From Azorinus chamasolen (taxonomy: Eukaryota; Mollusca; Bivalvia; Cardiida; Solecurtidae): a stretch of DNA of 64,000 nucleotides. The translations under genes and the position numbers were made by a program. The DNA is taken from contig OY755244.1 in assembly GCA_963576725.1 (NCBI GenBank), forward strand, positions 33,515,876 through 33,579,875, in the 5' to 3' direction. Below are positions 22,501 to 37,500 of this stretch, piece by piece. The stretch's first letter is position 1. Every line of letters begins with the position of its first letter. The notes beneath the pieces were generated by a model. It ran no database searches and was not told the DNA's origin. It saw only the letters and a program-made list of their open reading frames with translations.

Positions 22501-25500
22501 CAGACAGGTGCAAAACATAATGCCCCCTGACTATCGTCAATGGGGGCATAACAAACAAACCAGCAAATCAACAGACAGAGTAAAAACAATATGCCATTGT
22601 GGGCATCAGTTAATTATTTTCATCTTTACAAGCTACATATGCAATAACAAGATGTGTTTGTGAAACACTATGCCCCCTCAATATGATATTTGACCCTGAA
22701 AGATGACCTTGATCTTGACATGTCACTCCTCAAACTGTGCAGCTTCATGGGGTACACATGCATACCAAATATCAAGTCTGTATCTCTAATGGTTCAAAGG
22801 TTATGGCCAATGTTAAAAGTTGGTGACCTTTGACCATGAAGGATGACCTTGACATGTCACCCCTCAAACTGTGCGGCTTCAGGAGATACACATGCATACC
22901 AGTATCAAGGCTATATATCTACTGGTTCAAACGTTATGGCCAATGTTAATGACCTTTGACCTTCAAAGATGACCTTGACCTTGACATGTCACCCCTCACA
23001 CTGTGCAGCCACATGAGAAACACATATATACAAACTATCAAGTCTGTATCTCTACTGGTTCAAAAGTTATGGCCAATGTTAAAGTCGGTGACCTTTGGCC
23101 CTGAAAGATGACCTTGGCATGTCACCCCCAAACTGTGCAGCTTCATGAGATACACATGCATACCAAATGTCAAGTCTGTATCTACAGGTTCAAAAGTTAT
23201 GGCCAGTGTTAAAGTCGGTGACCTTTGACCCTAACAGATGACCTTTACCTTGACATGTTGCCCCTCAAAATGTGCAGCTTCATGAGATACACATGCATAC
23301 CAAATATCAAGACTATATCTCTATTGGTTCAAAAGATATGGCCAATTTGAAGTTGGTGACCCTGAAGGATGACCTTGACATGTCACCCCTCAAACTGTGC
23401 AGCTTCATGAGATACACAAGAATGCCAAGTATCAAGTCTCTATCTGTACTGGTTCAAAAGTTATGACCAATGTTAAAGTCAGTGATTTGACCCATATGAT
23501 TAACCTCTGACCTTTAAGGGTGAACTTGACCTTTATATGTCACACCTCAAAATGTGCGGCTTTATGAGATACATATGCATGCCAAATATCAAGTTTCTAT
23601 CTGTACTGGCTCAAAAATTATGACCAATGTTAAAGTTACAGACAAACAATCAATTTGACCTTTGACCCTGAAGAATGACCTTGACATGTCACCTCTCAAA
23701 ATGTGCAGCTTCATGAGATATACAAGCATGCCAAATATCAAGTCTCTATCTCTACTGGTCCAAATGTTATGGCCAATGTTAAAGTCAGTGATTTGACCCA
23801 TATATTTTACCTCTGACCTTGAAGGATTACCTTCACCTTGACATGTGACCCCTCAAAATGTGCAGCTTTATGAGATACATAAGCATGCCAAATATCAAGT
23901 CACTATCTGTACTGGCTCAAAAGTTATGACCAATGTTAAAGTTACAGCCAAAGAAACAGACAATTTGACCTTTGACCCTGAAGGATGACCTTGACCTTGA
24001 CATGTCACCCTTCAAAATGTGCAGCTTCATGAGATACACAAGCATGCCAAATATCAAGTCTCTATCTCTACTGGTCCAAAAGTTATGGCCAATGTTAAAG
24101 TCGGTGATTTGACCCATATATTTGACCTCTGACCTTGAAGGATGACCTTGACCTTCACATGTCACCCCTCAAAATGTGCGGCTTTATGAGATACATATGC
24201 ATGCTAAATATCAAGTCTCTATCTGTACTGACTCAAAAGTTATGACCAATGTTAAGGTTGCGTTAAAGTTACAGCCAAAAAAAAGATAATTTGACCTTTG
24301 ACCCTGAAGGATGACCTTGACCATGACATGTCACCCCTCAAAATGTGCAGCTTCATGAGATACACAAGCATGCCAAATATCAAGTCTCTATCTCTACTGG
24401 TCCAAAAGTTATGGCCAATGTTAAAGTCGGTGATTTGACCCATATATTTGACCTCTGACCTTGAAGGATGACCTTGACCTTCACATGTTACCCCTCAAAA
24501 TGTGCGGCTTTATGAGATACATATGCATGCTAAATATCAAGTCTCTATCTGTACTGACTCAAAAGTTATGACCAATGTTAAGGTTGCGTTAAAGTTACAG
24601 CCAAAAAAAAGATAATTTGACCTTTGACCCTGAAGGATGACCTTGACCATGACATGTCACCCCTCAAAATGTGCAGCTTCATGAGATACACAAGCATGCC
24701 AAATATCAAGTCTCTATCTCTACTGGTCCAAAAGTTATGGCCAATGTTAAAGTCGGTGATTTGACCCATATATTTGACCTCTGACCTTGAAGGATGACCT
24801 TGACCTTGACATGTCACCCCTGCGGCTTTATGAGAAACATATGCATGCCAAATATCAAGTCTCTATCTGTACTGGCTCAAAATTTATGACCAATGTTAAA
24901 GTTGCTGACAAACAAACAGACAAACAGACAGGCAAACAGACAGACAAACAGACAGGGCAAAAACAATATGCCCCCCAGATTTGATCTGGGGGGCATAAAA
25001 AACCTATGCCTAAACATATCTACACTGTTTGACATCTTTTTGTGTATGCTATTTCTTTTTTCTTTCACTTTTACAAACAGTGTACAGAAGTTCAAATAAG
25101 ATGTGAAAATCAAAACATTTTCAACAATAGCTTCTTTATTTCTCCACCAAACCCTATGCTGTGACCACTCTTTAGAATCGTCTCTTTGAGATGATTCTAA
25201 AGAGTAGTCACAACATAGGGTTTGCTTGAGAAAGGAGGATTTTAGTATTTGAGTATACATGTTTATCTGTTGCTCTGGTGTAAATTATCTGTCTCACCTG
25301 TGATCACACTGGCAGGAGTGCCAGCATCATCCTGAGCCGTTACAGTGTAAGCATTATCTACAGTGACAAATTCCTTGTCCGTAGTCAGGCTAGACACATC
25401 GTCTGTTGCATTGTTTTTAATAATGTAAACTCTTGTAACGCAAGAACTGAAAAGGAAAGAATGTATACTGTAAGATATATGGGTTAAGACTTAGATTGTA

Positions 25501-28500
25501 ATAAATTTCTTAACCCTTTTTCATGCCTTTGCAAACAGAGCTGACCCAGATCAGACGGCTCCGATCAAGGTCTGCTGCTATGTCAATTACTTTGGTGAAA
25601 ACTGGAACCCAAAAACTATAGGCGTCTTCCTCTGATGATACTATACATATGACCTTCATCAGCATCATCGGTTACTTTAGATTAACGTGCAGGTGCAGGG
25701 GCGTTATACCACACTAGTGGGCCCCCTCCAGACAGCTGGCTAGCAGCACGCATGGCAGATCTCACTCCTGTTCTCCAAGTGTTTCTATCATGTGGGTCGA
25801 TGGCAGAGAGCCTCCACTCTCTACAATCTCTCTCTACCACCTCCCTCCATGACATCTTGGGCCGTCCGGGCCTACCTCTTCCAGACCTTATTGCCCTTAA
25901 AGCAATTTGTGAAGTACTGTTTGAGTTATCGCGTCACATCAAATGTGTTGACAGACGGACAGATGGTCGGACAGATGTACAGACAGACAGAAAATGTAAT
26001 TATTATAGTTATATTTTTAATGCAGGACCCTAATAAAATGCAAGTCACGGGTACGAGCCTTACACTACATAATCAACTTATGATGGTCAATACATGTTCC
26101 ACATTACAAGTTAATATGTTCTGTTGTATGTTATGAAGAAATTTAGTACAAAACATGCCCTAAAATCATAAAAATGGGACAAGGAAATATGAAAAAGCGG
26201 AATAACTAAAAAAATATTGATGCTAGAGTTATGGGCCTTGTGCATGACACTTTCTCTCATCATGCTTATGATTTATGTGAAGTTTTAGATGAATTGCATC
26301 AGTTATTGTCCGGAAAAGAAGAAAGGGGAATAACTAAATAATATGTTGAAGCTAGAGTTATGGACCTTGTACATGACACTTCCTCTTATTGTGCATATTC
26401 AGCATGTGAGGTTTCAGAAAGGAATAATTCTCTTGAGAAAACTGTGTCTATGGAAGGATGAACAAATAGACAGATGGACAACCTGATTATAACCTCAAAT
26501 TATCCGATATATCAAAGTTAAACTATACATCAATTCCAACATTTTCATGAACTGAGTATAATAAATTAGCCAAATAACACTTATATAGCTGTGCTACGCT
26601 GTCATGCTAATTCCAACAAAGTCGAGAGACATAACTCTTACTGTAACTGAGTAACAAAATATGAAACTCATCACAACTTTATCACAATGGTTTCATAGAG
26701 CGACTGTTATGAGTTTAACCCTTTCTTCCATTAATAAGCCTTTCTACGCCTCTGTAAAAGTCACTTCATGAAACCATTGTGATGAATAGAGCATTTGCTC
26801 CTATAGGAGCAAATGGTCTTTTTATCACAATGGTTTCAAACTACAAAATTCTAAAATTTTCCTTTTCTCTAGTTAATGCTCCTTTTAGGTAGATTTATTC
26901 AAAGTGGTTGGATCTAAAAAAATAGCCTATGGAGGAAAGGGTTAAATACTTTTGGAAGATTTCCCAAACTACCTGGTAGTGACTGCCGCAGTGCACCATC
27001 GCTTGGTCTGTGATGTAGGATAGGTCACTTGGTAGACAGTGGTCAGCTGACTGAGAAACGTGGCTTCGGATGCAAGGTACGTGGCCTCGGAGATGTCCAT
27101 GTAGTAGTTGAGGATGATCTCTGTGGGAGTGTATGTGTCGACGCGAATTGTGGCTCCAGTGGAGGTCGTCAACACTGGCGTTCCACTATCAGAGGCTGAG
27201 GCATACATCACATAGCCAGTATTAGTGTCCGGTGTGGCCACAAGAGTTATTGCCCCTGTTCAACAATGTAAAACAATTAACCCATTACCTCTTTGAAAAC
27301 ATCTACTGAAAAGGAGCATTTACTAGAAAAAATTAACTGTAGTGTTGAAACCATTGTGATGAACAGAGCATTTGCTTTTATGGAGGAAAATTGATGCTCT
27401 ATTTATCATAATGGATTCAAAAAATTACTTTTACAGAGGCGTCTATATGTAGAATTGAGTTACAGTAAAACCTCTCTATAACAGCCACTAAATTACATCT
27501 TGTGTTTTACTTTCACCTTGCTTTAAGCAGCCACCTGCTCTAAATACTATCTAATTAACCCAATTTAGTGGTCATTATAGAGAGGTTTTACTGTACTGTG
27601 TTATAAATCACAAATTTGGTCAGTTACGATGGTATATAATTATGACTACAATTCATTAAAAACTAATGTCTGTTGCACCCAGTTCTTTTACTTGATTTAA
27701 ATTTCTTTCAGCTGAACTTCGATATCTCGTATAACTTGAATTGTGGGATAAATCAAACTAAAAGTTCGGTCCTTCCAAAATTTACAATGCAGAATTGTTC
27801 TAAAATGTATTACAATGAATTAATATCTGGAAAAACTTTGTGAAGGAGTTACAATAGTTTTGCACCAAGCCCTCGATATTATTTCATAAGCAAACAGAGC
27901 AGACATCTTCTACAGGAGCCATCTGATCTGGGTCTACTGTTTGCAAAGGCATAGAAAGGCATCTTTATGGAGTAAATTGTTAATGATGCACTTCAACAGA
28001 CAATGTAACATGACTACTTATACAGCATAATACCATAATAGCTCACCTTAAGCACTTCAGGTGAACTAAAAATAATAACAACAAGGCAGTCCAAAGGACA
28101 GCTATATCCCCCACCGCCGCCACCTAAATTAAGACATTGACCTTAAGGTGATACAATGGGTTTTAACGTGGTTGACATTCAACCTTCCAGTTGTTAAGAA
28201 AATAGGACGCGGAAACAAATATAATGGAAACTGAAGGTAAGAACACGACTTTCAAATGTGACCTTGACATTGAGCCGACATGACTGCCACATGTGTTCTG
28301 CACATCATCTCAATTCGGTTAATATTTGACTCAAGTTTTATGAAAATCCTTCAAATGGTTTAGAAGATATGGAGCGGACACGAAACGTAATGAAAATTGA
28401 AGATTAAATCACTTGGCCTTCAAATGTGACCTACACCTTGAGCCGACATGACTGCCATTTATGTTCTGCACATTGTCTCAACGTGGTTAACATTTGAGGC

Positions 28501-31500
28501 AAGTGTCTTGAAAATCCTTCAAGGGGTATAGGAGATAACGAAACTATATTCTAACACACCTCGCGCACACATCTACATAAACAAAGAAGGGACGCATCTG
28601 TGTTTGAATTCTCAATAAAACGCCGCACAAGCTGTAACGGCGTAACGTGACGTAATATGGCTTCGAAAATTCGTACGACAAGAAACGTAGTGCCGTTGTG
28701 GCGGTGTAAATTATAGTTAAATTGAAGTGTTAGAATCGAAATAATAAATTTATACCAGTGTTTTATCGTGCAATCGAACACGGGTGGTCGTTGAGATGCT
28801 TATAATTAAATCACTCGGCCTAGTAATTTAATTACTACGCATCTCAACTCCTACCAGTGTTCGATTGTACGATAAAACACTGGTATGAATTTATTATTTC
28901 TTAAATGGAAATTGAAGGTAAGAACACTTGATCTTCAAATGTGACCTTGACCTTGAGCCGACATGACTGGCACATGTGTTCTGCACATCGTCTCAATTTA
29001 GGTAACATTTAACTAAACTTTTATGAAAATCCTTCAAAGGCTTTATTAGATATGGGGCGGACACAAAAATGTAACGGAAATGAAAGGTTAGAACACTTGA
29101 CCTTCAAACGTGACCTTGACCTTGAGCCAACATGACTGCCGCATGGGTTCTGCACATCGTCTCAATTCATTTAATATTTGACACAAGTTTTATGAAAATC
29201 CTCCAAAGGGTTTAGAAGATATGGAGCGGACACGAAACTGTAATGGCAACTGAAGGTTTAAACACTTGACCTTCAAATGTGACCTTGAACTTGAGCCGAC
29301 ATGACTGGCACATGTGTTCTGCACATCGTCTTAATTTGGTTAATATTTGACTCAAGTTTTATGAAAATCCTTCAAATGGTTTAGTAGATATGGAGCGGAC
29401 ACGAAATGTAATGGAAATTGAAGATAAAATCAATTGGCCTTCAAATGTGACCTTAACCTGACATGACTGCCACATATGTTCTGCACATTGTCTCAACGTG
29501 GTTAACATTTGAGGCAAGTTTCTTGAAAATCCTTCAAGGGGTATAGGAGATAACGAAACTATAATGGAAATTGAAGGTAAGAACACTTGATCTTCAAATG
29601 TGACCTTGACCTTGAGCCAACATGACTGGTACATGTGTTCTGCACATCGTTTTAATTTAGGTAACATTTAACTAAACTTTTATGAAAATCCTTCAAAGGC
29701 TTTAGAAGATATGGAGCGGACACGAAAATGTAACGGAAATTAAAGGTTAGAACACTTGACCTTCAAACGTGACCTTGACCTTGAGCCAACATGACTGCCG
29801 CATGGGTTATGCACATCGTCTCAATTCATTTAATATTTGACTCAAGTTTTATGAAAATCCTCCAAAGGGTTTAGAAGATATGGAGCGGACACGAAACTGT
29901 AATGGCAACTGAAGGTTTAAACACTTGACCTTCAAATGTGACCTTGAACTTGAGCCGACATGACTGTCACATGTGTTCTGCACATCGTCTTAATTTAGTT
30001 AACATTTGACTCAAGTTTTATGAAAATCCTTCAAAGGGTTTAGAAGATATGGAGCAGACACAAAAATGCAATGGAAATTGAAGGTTATAACACTTGACAT
30101 TCAAATGTGACCTTCACCTTGAGCCGACATATCTGCCACATATGTTCTGCACATCGTCTCAACTTGGTTAACATTTGAGGCAAGTTTCTTGAAAATCCTT
30201 CAAGGGGTATAGGAGATATGGAGCGGACACAAAATTGTTACGGACAGACGGACGGACGGACAGACAGACAGACGAAGGCCATTCCTATAACCCCCCTCCG
30301 CTATGCGGTGGGGGATAAAAAGTTAGTTCTAAAATCACAAGTAATGGGAGCATTGAAAATGCCATAGTCCCCTATCGGCTAAATTTCAAGTCCAACTGCT
30401 GTGATTCCGTTAAAATTCAACGTGGCATACCAAAATTCAAAAGTAGTCTGTAACACATTATACTAAAGCTAAGCTACTTACAAAATATCAATTGAATATC
30501 TGCTAGAGTTTAGAAAAAAAAAAAGGCCGAAAACCTAAACTTAACTTTCCTGAAGTTTTCTAATTCCGAGCACAGTAATTCAGTGAAAATCAATGTAGCA
30601 AAATAAAATTCAAACTTGCAGGGGTTTAGAAAAATATGTCTGGAAAACTGTAGTGAGTGTGACTGACGGACTGACGGAGTGCAAACCTATAGTCCCCTTC
30701 GGTGTTGCCAGTAGGCAACTAATCACATACCAGTACTAGAATCAAGAGTAAATAGATGAGGATTATTGTTCTGTGTGAAGGCATAGCTCAGAGATGCGCT
30801 GACTCCATCATCATTATCTGTGGCTGTCAGTGTTGTAGCTGTCACCTGACAGTCATCATTGTAAGGGATCTCAGAGTTATAGAATGTAGGTGAGAACATC
30901 GGGTTATTGTCATTCTCATCACCAATTGTAATCTCAACACTTGTTGTAAAAGAAAGAGGTGGCGTTCCCCCATCAGTGGCAATCAGAACAAAATTGAATG
31001 ATGTGTCAGTCTCTCTATCAATGGATTGTTTAACTGACAGGATTGATGTTGCTGAATCAAGTGCAATGAACAGATCTGCTCGAGCACCAGCTGTTGAAGA
31101 CATGTCAATTGTAAGGGTTATGTCATTATTCTGATTAATGTCAACATCTGTGATGACTACTGTCAGTATGCTAGTACCCGCTACTTGATTTTCGGTTGTT
31201 GTTGCTGTATACAGAGTCTGGCTGAAACTTGGTATGTTATCATTGTAGTCCCCTATTGTAATGGAGACCGTGACTGTAGATGTGAGGACGCTTGTTCCTC
31301 CATCTGAAGCTCGAACTATGAAGGAGTATGTATCTTGTGTTTCTCTATCGAGTGTGGCTGCAGTAGATATAACGCCTGTGGCCGAGTCCAAGGAGAAATG
31401 GGTGTTGTCACCAATCAGATACTGAGCTATTACATACTGAACAGCTGCATTCACTCCCGTGTCTAGATCTGTGGCATTCACTCTGTCTACGGATGTTCCT

Positions 31501-34500
31501 GATGGCACATTTTCAACCACAGAGAATGAGTACGTTGTAGTAGGATCTGGCTGGAAAATTGGATTATGGTCATTGATATCGCCGACAGTAACAGTTGCAC
31601 TAACAATGGCACTACGCACTGGAGTTCCGCTGTCTGCGACCATCACTTCCAATGTGTACAATGGTGTCGTTTCTCTGTCCAAAGCATTGCTAATTTGAAT
31701 AATTCCTGACCCTGAGTCAATGAAGAAATCATTATTAGTGTTTCCTGAATTTATAGAGTAAGTTAAAAATGCGTTTTCATCTTCGTCCACATCTGCAGCA
31801 TTAATTGTTAAAACCACTGTGTTACGTGCAGTGTCCTCATCGACTGTAACATCATATGGAGTTCCAGAAATGACTGGGTCATTGTCATTGACATCGGACA
31901 ACACAACAGTGTATGTGGCTGTTGCTGTGTTTATTGGAATCCCTCCATCTACTGCATAAATGGTCAAAGTATAACTGAAAATTGAAATCATGTCAAATAT
32001 CAGCACTCAGCAAAATATACAGTTAAGCGTCTCTAAACTGGAATTCTAGAAGAGAAGAATTTAGATACTTAAATTTATTTAGGCAGGTGGCTACTTAATG
32101 CAGGGTGAAAGGACTGGTGGCTGCTTAATGCAGGGTGAGAGTCATGCAGAAAGCTCCTAGAGGAGCTTTCTGCATGACTTTCACCCTGCATTAAGCCGCC
32201 AACTGTCTCCAAGACCGATATTTACACTGAAATGAACATCCTGTTTAGAGGGTTTTACTGTATACCCAATAGAAGAATGGCGATACTCTCGTTTTAACCA
32301 TTTACTTGATACAGAGGCCTTTTGAAGTCTGTGCAGACAGAGTAGTCCCAGATCAGACAGCTTTTTATTGAAGCTGTCAGATCAGGATTTCTTTATGAAA
32401 TAATATGAATCAAACTAAATGGGGTCTGTTGTGGCTAAAAAATTCTATATCCATTGGCCTTATAACCCATTCACTCATACTGAGACCTTTTGACGCAGGA
32501 GCGAAAGCTCTATTTATCACAGAGATTTCAAAACTACACTATTCTAAAATTATCCTTTTTCTAGTAAATGCTGCTTTTCAGTAGATTTATTTAAAGAGGT
32601 TGGGTCTAAAAATAGCCTCTGAGGTAATGCCTTATTAAACAAGTGGGCTATGATGGCCCAGGTGTATCGTTAACCTGGTTTATAGGCCAAGTGCTCTATA
32701 ATGTACATCTACCAATTTGTTCAGGTTGCTGTATTTCACTTTGATAGAGGACCAGTATCCATGCTTATAAAACTTTTAGTTGAGCCTGAGTTCGTTCTAA
32801 AGCTTTTGATTGGTCAGATTTGAGCCTTTGGCTCAAATCTGACCAATCAAAAGCCTGAGAACTCAAATCTGACCAATCAAAAGCTTGAGAAGGAACTCAG
32901 ACTCAACTTAAAAGTTTTATAAGCATGGACCCACGTGTCATTGATAGGAATGACATCGACATATTATTGATGTCATTATTTTTTACATGAATATTCATGG
33001 AGCAAAGGGATAACCCTTTCCCTTATATAAACGCCTTTTCATGCCATTGTTAACAGAGCAGACCCAGATCATATAATGAAATATGTAAGGTGAAACATTG
33101 TAATCATTTTAGAAATTAAAGACACAGATCTATCAAATTCCATTAGCAAACAAGAGCAGACCCTGATCAGACAGCTCCTATAGATGTCTGATCTGGATCT
33201 ACTCTGTTTCCCAAGGCATGAAAAAGCATTTGTATGAGGGAAAGGTTTTAAGAAGCCATGATTTAACCCAGTAGCTGGTTCCCTGTTCTATATTTAGCCC
33301 AAATTTCAATACCTACTGAATATTCATTAACAAACAAGATGTGTTTGTGAAACACTATGCCCCCTCATATATTTGACCTCTGACCTTGACCTCTGACCTT
33401 GACCTTGACATGTCACCCCTCAAAATGTGCAGCCTCATGAGATACACAAGCATGCCAAATATCAAGGCTCTATCTCTACTGGTCCAAAAGTTATGGCCAA
33501 TGTTAAAGTCGGCGATTTGACCCATATATTTGACCTCTGACCTTGAAGGATGACCTTGACCTTGACACGTCACCCGTCAAAATGTGCGGCTTCATGAGAT
33601 ACATATGTATGCCAAATATCAAGTCTCTATCTATACTGGCTCAAAAGTTATGACCAATGTTAAAGTTGCTGACAAACAAACAGACAAACAGACAGACAGG
33701 GCAAAAACAATATGCCCCCGACTATCGTCTATGGGGGCATAAAAAGTTATAAAATAAATATGAAAGGTGGAGCATTGTAGACATTTTAGAAAGTGAAGAA
33801 ATAGATCTTTCAAATTCTATTACCAAACAGAGCAGACCCTGATCAGACGGCTCCTCTAGGAGCCATCTGATCTTGGTCTACTCTGTTTGCAAAAGCGTGA
33901 AAACACGTTTATATGAGGGAAAGGGTTAACACTCACATTTAAAAATGATCAAATTTTGATAGCTTGGTAAGCAAATCAAAGCTTTGGTAACAATTATTTT
34001 AGAATTGATAGTCTAAATCATAAGTCTAGGACATCTATCTGGATCTGAACAATGGCTATACCTTGCAATGGTGTCCCTGTCAAGAGTATTGGTGCTGGTT
34101 ATTGCTCCTGTTGTTGACCCTATAGCGAACACAGCAGATGCAGTAGAGAAGGCATAGGTTATAACATTGTTATTATTGGTGGCCGAGTCTTCATCAGTGG
34201 CGGCTGCCGTAGCCACCGTCTGACCAATCGCTGTATCCTCCGGTATTGTCACTGCCACGTTTGCTACACCAAACACAGGAGTATTGTCATTCAAATCATT
34301 AACAGATATCCGTACCAAACAAGAAGCTGACAATGGAGATGTTCCGCCATCTACAGCGTTGACTGTTAGGTCATAGTATGTATCAGTTTCATGATTAATA
34401 CTAGCTGATGTGCTGATCACACCAGTAGAGGAATCAATTGAAAATGTTGAGGCCCCGGTTCCTGAGACAATAGAATACGTGATGAGGCTGTTTGTGCCTG

Positions 34501-37500
34501 TGTCTGCGTCAATGGCTGTAACGGTTAGTACCGAGGTAGATGTGGCTACATTTTCATCTACTGAACCAGCGTAGGTGTTCAGTGTAAATATTGGTGTTTC
34601 ATCATTGTCATCAACAAGACTGACTGTCAAAGTGAAAGTTGAGGTAAGTGTATTTGCCTGAGAACTGGCTGTGTCTTCTACCTCAATGATCAAAGTATAA
34701 ACATTTGGTAAAGTATCATAATCTAAACTGTTCGCTACCCTAACATCCCCGATGAAGATGTCAACACTGAATTCATTGTTGGAATTCCCACTGATGAGGT
34801 AAAACCTCAAGTCACCAAAGTCCCCCGTGTCATCATCAGACACACCTACTCTGTACAAGCTGTTTCCGACAGTCTCCGATTCTGAAACTGTCACGGTATC
34901 TGCTGTCACTGTGAAGTTAGGTGCATGTTCATTTATTGCGGTGACACTGATGAATACAAGAGTGGAAGAGCTAAGAACTGGAGCGCCCTGGTCTTCTACT
35001 CTCACAGTGAGAACGTAGTTGGCTAGAGTGGCTGCATCAATGTTTCCATTCAACAATACCCATGATCCTGACATGTTGAAGGCATTTCCTGTATTTCCAT
35101 TTGTGATAGAGTACACCAGCCCAGCAGTGCCTGCAGTGCCTTCATCATCGTCTGTGGCCATTATTTGTACAATACTAGAAGCTGATACTGAATTTTCATT
35201 GACAGATACAGCGTATGTTGCAGGGTTTATCTGTGGGTAGTTGTCATTTTCGTCCTGGATTGTAATGACTAGGACATTAGTAGCAGTAAGAGCAGAGACA
35301 TCAGTAGACAACATGTCACTGGCTTCAACTTCCAGAGAGTAGGAGGCAGTACTCTCCCTGTCTAAGGATGCAGCAACTGTGATCCAACCAGTGGAGGAAT
35401 CTAAAGAGAAATGACCAGCTGCATTTCCATTAGCAAAAGCAAACCTGATATCACCATGAGTTGAACCCACATCGGCATCGACTGCTGACACCTGAACTAT
35501 TTGAAAACCTAGGGCAGCTGACTCACTGATTGTACTATCATAAGGCACACCCTGAAATACTGGAGCATTTTCATTTTCAGGGTCCACATAAATGGTCATA
35601 TAGATTGTTGTAATCAAGTTTGTACTTCCCTGGTCATCCACAGTCACTGTTAGTGTAAAACTTGTGGTCATCTCATAATCAAGAGTGTTCTGGAGAGTCA
35701 GAACACCACTGCCAGAATTCAGCAAAAATTTCCCTTCACCGTTTCCATTGGTTATGGCATATGAAAGAGTTGCTGAAGCAACAACATCCAAATCTGAGCA
35801 GGTAGGTGTAAAGAGTGTAACACCAGCTAATGCCTGCTCAGAAATGGTTGTGAAATATTCGCTGGCATCACAGCTCGGATAGTTGTCATTCAGATCATCA
35901 ATGATTACGACAATGGAAGTTGTGGCTGTGAGGGCCCCAACACCTGTGCCATCAGCCACAGTTATGGTTAGGGTGTAGGATGCAGTCAGCGGATCATCTC
36001 TGTCTATAGACTTCTGTTGTTGTATAATACCACTAGATGTTCCAATTGTAAACACGCTGTTAGTGTCACCAGCTGTTATAGAGAAAACAAACGTTGTACT
36101 AGAAACATCTGCATCAGTTGCATTGACATCGTACACTGTGTAGCTGATTGCTTCATTTTCATTTATGTTTACAGAGTAAGGTCCGGCAGGACTAAATGCT
36201 GGTGTTTCATCATTCACATCAGTAACAGTCACTGTTACCATCACATCAGTGCTCAACGTACCATCAGAGGCAGTAACGGTTAGATCATAACTAGCAGTCG
36301 TTTCTACATCCAGTGCAGCAATTGAGTCAATCTGGCCAGATGCTGAGTCAATACTGAAGACTGTGGAGGTTAGTGAATAACTAACTGTGCTGATGGCATC
36401 AGCATCTGTGCACACAACAGTGGCAACTGATGTACCAGACCCAGAGTCCTCGGCAATCCTTGCATAATAGAGAGCAGATGTACAGGATGGGGTATTGTCA
36501 TTCACATCGGTCAGTGTGATAGACACCGTGGCTGTCCCTGTTCTAAAAGTTGCCTCCCTGTCAGTGGCATGAACAATCAGGACATATGGAGTAGTAGTGG
36601 TTGTCTCATAGTCAACAGTGGCTGCTAAACTTATGTTTCCATCTCTTCTGTCGATGGCAAATTTTCCATCACTATTGCCACTAAATATGCTGTATACTAT
36701 TGCGCCTGAAATAATAATACAATAGAATTACATTAACCCATTACCTCATAGGCTATTTTTAGACTTTGCCTCTAAATAAATCTCCTAAAAGGAGAATTTA
36801 CTAGAAACTAGAAATGTGTCCATAGGACACTGATGCCCCAACTTCAGATTTTTGTCACAGAAAGTAAGGGCAATAATCATGTATGCAATGGCTGAAGCGA
36901 TTTATGCCATTTTTGCAAATAAAGGGCCACTACTCCTAAACTTCTGAAGCGATTTACATGGCTATCAACATTGACCAAGATATAATAGCCACAAACATGT
37001 GTGTAAAGTTTGGTGTGGATTAGACAAATACTTTCTTTCGACTGAAGCAATTTACATGACTATCAAACTTATCCAGGATATAATGGCCACAAAAATGTGT
37101 GTAAAGTTTGGTGAGGATTGGACAAACACTTTCCAAGAAAGAGCCCAGATATGATATTTTTAAAGTCATTTTTGCAAATAAAGGGCCTCAACTCCTAAAC
37201 GACAAAAGCGATTTACATGACTATCAAACTTGACCAAGATATAATGGCCACAAACATGTGTGCAAAGTTTGGTGAGGATTGGACAAATGCTTTCCAAGAA
37301 AATGTCTTGACAAGACATTTTAAAGTCATTTTTGCAAATAAAGGGCCGCAACTCCTGAACAACTAAAGCGATCCACATGGCTATCAAACTTGACCAAGAT
37401 ATAATAGCCACAAACATGTATGTAAAATTTGGTGTGGATTGGACAAATACTTTCCAAGAGAGAGCCCGGACAAATTCTTCTAGATGTGCGTACATACGGA

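Noticed and set aside
22361..25001. Repeated short open frames with the same peptide (M-G-Q-I-T-D-F-N-I-G-H-N)
   Set aside because: They are the reverse strand of the Pearl-like core unit, copied with the repeat; no protein evidence.
24877..25260. 127-codon open frame on the minus strand
   Set aside because: It spans the microsatellite and 3' hairpin of P7 and foldback E; low-complexity residues from (GACA)n explain its length.
34013..34061. Alternative C-terminus reading past the exon 7 donor
   Set aside because: The extension breaks the EC repeat in mid-strand, while splicing at 34062 to 31974 restores it exactly.
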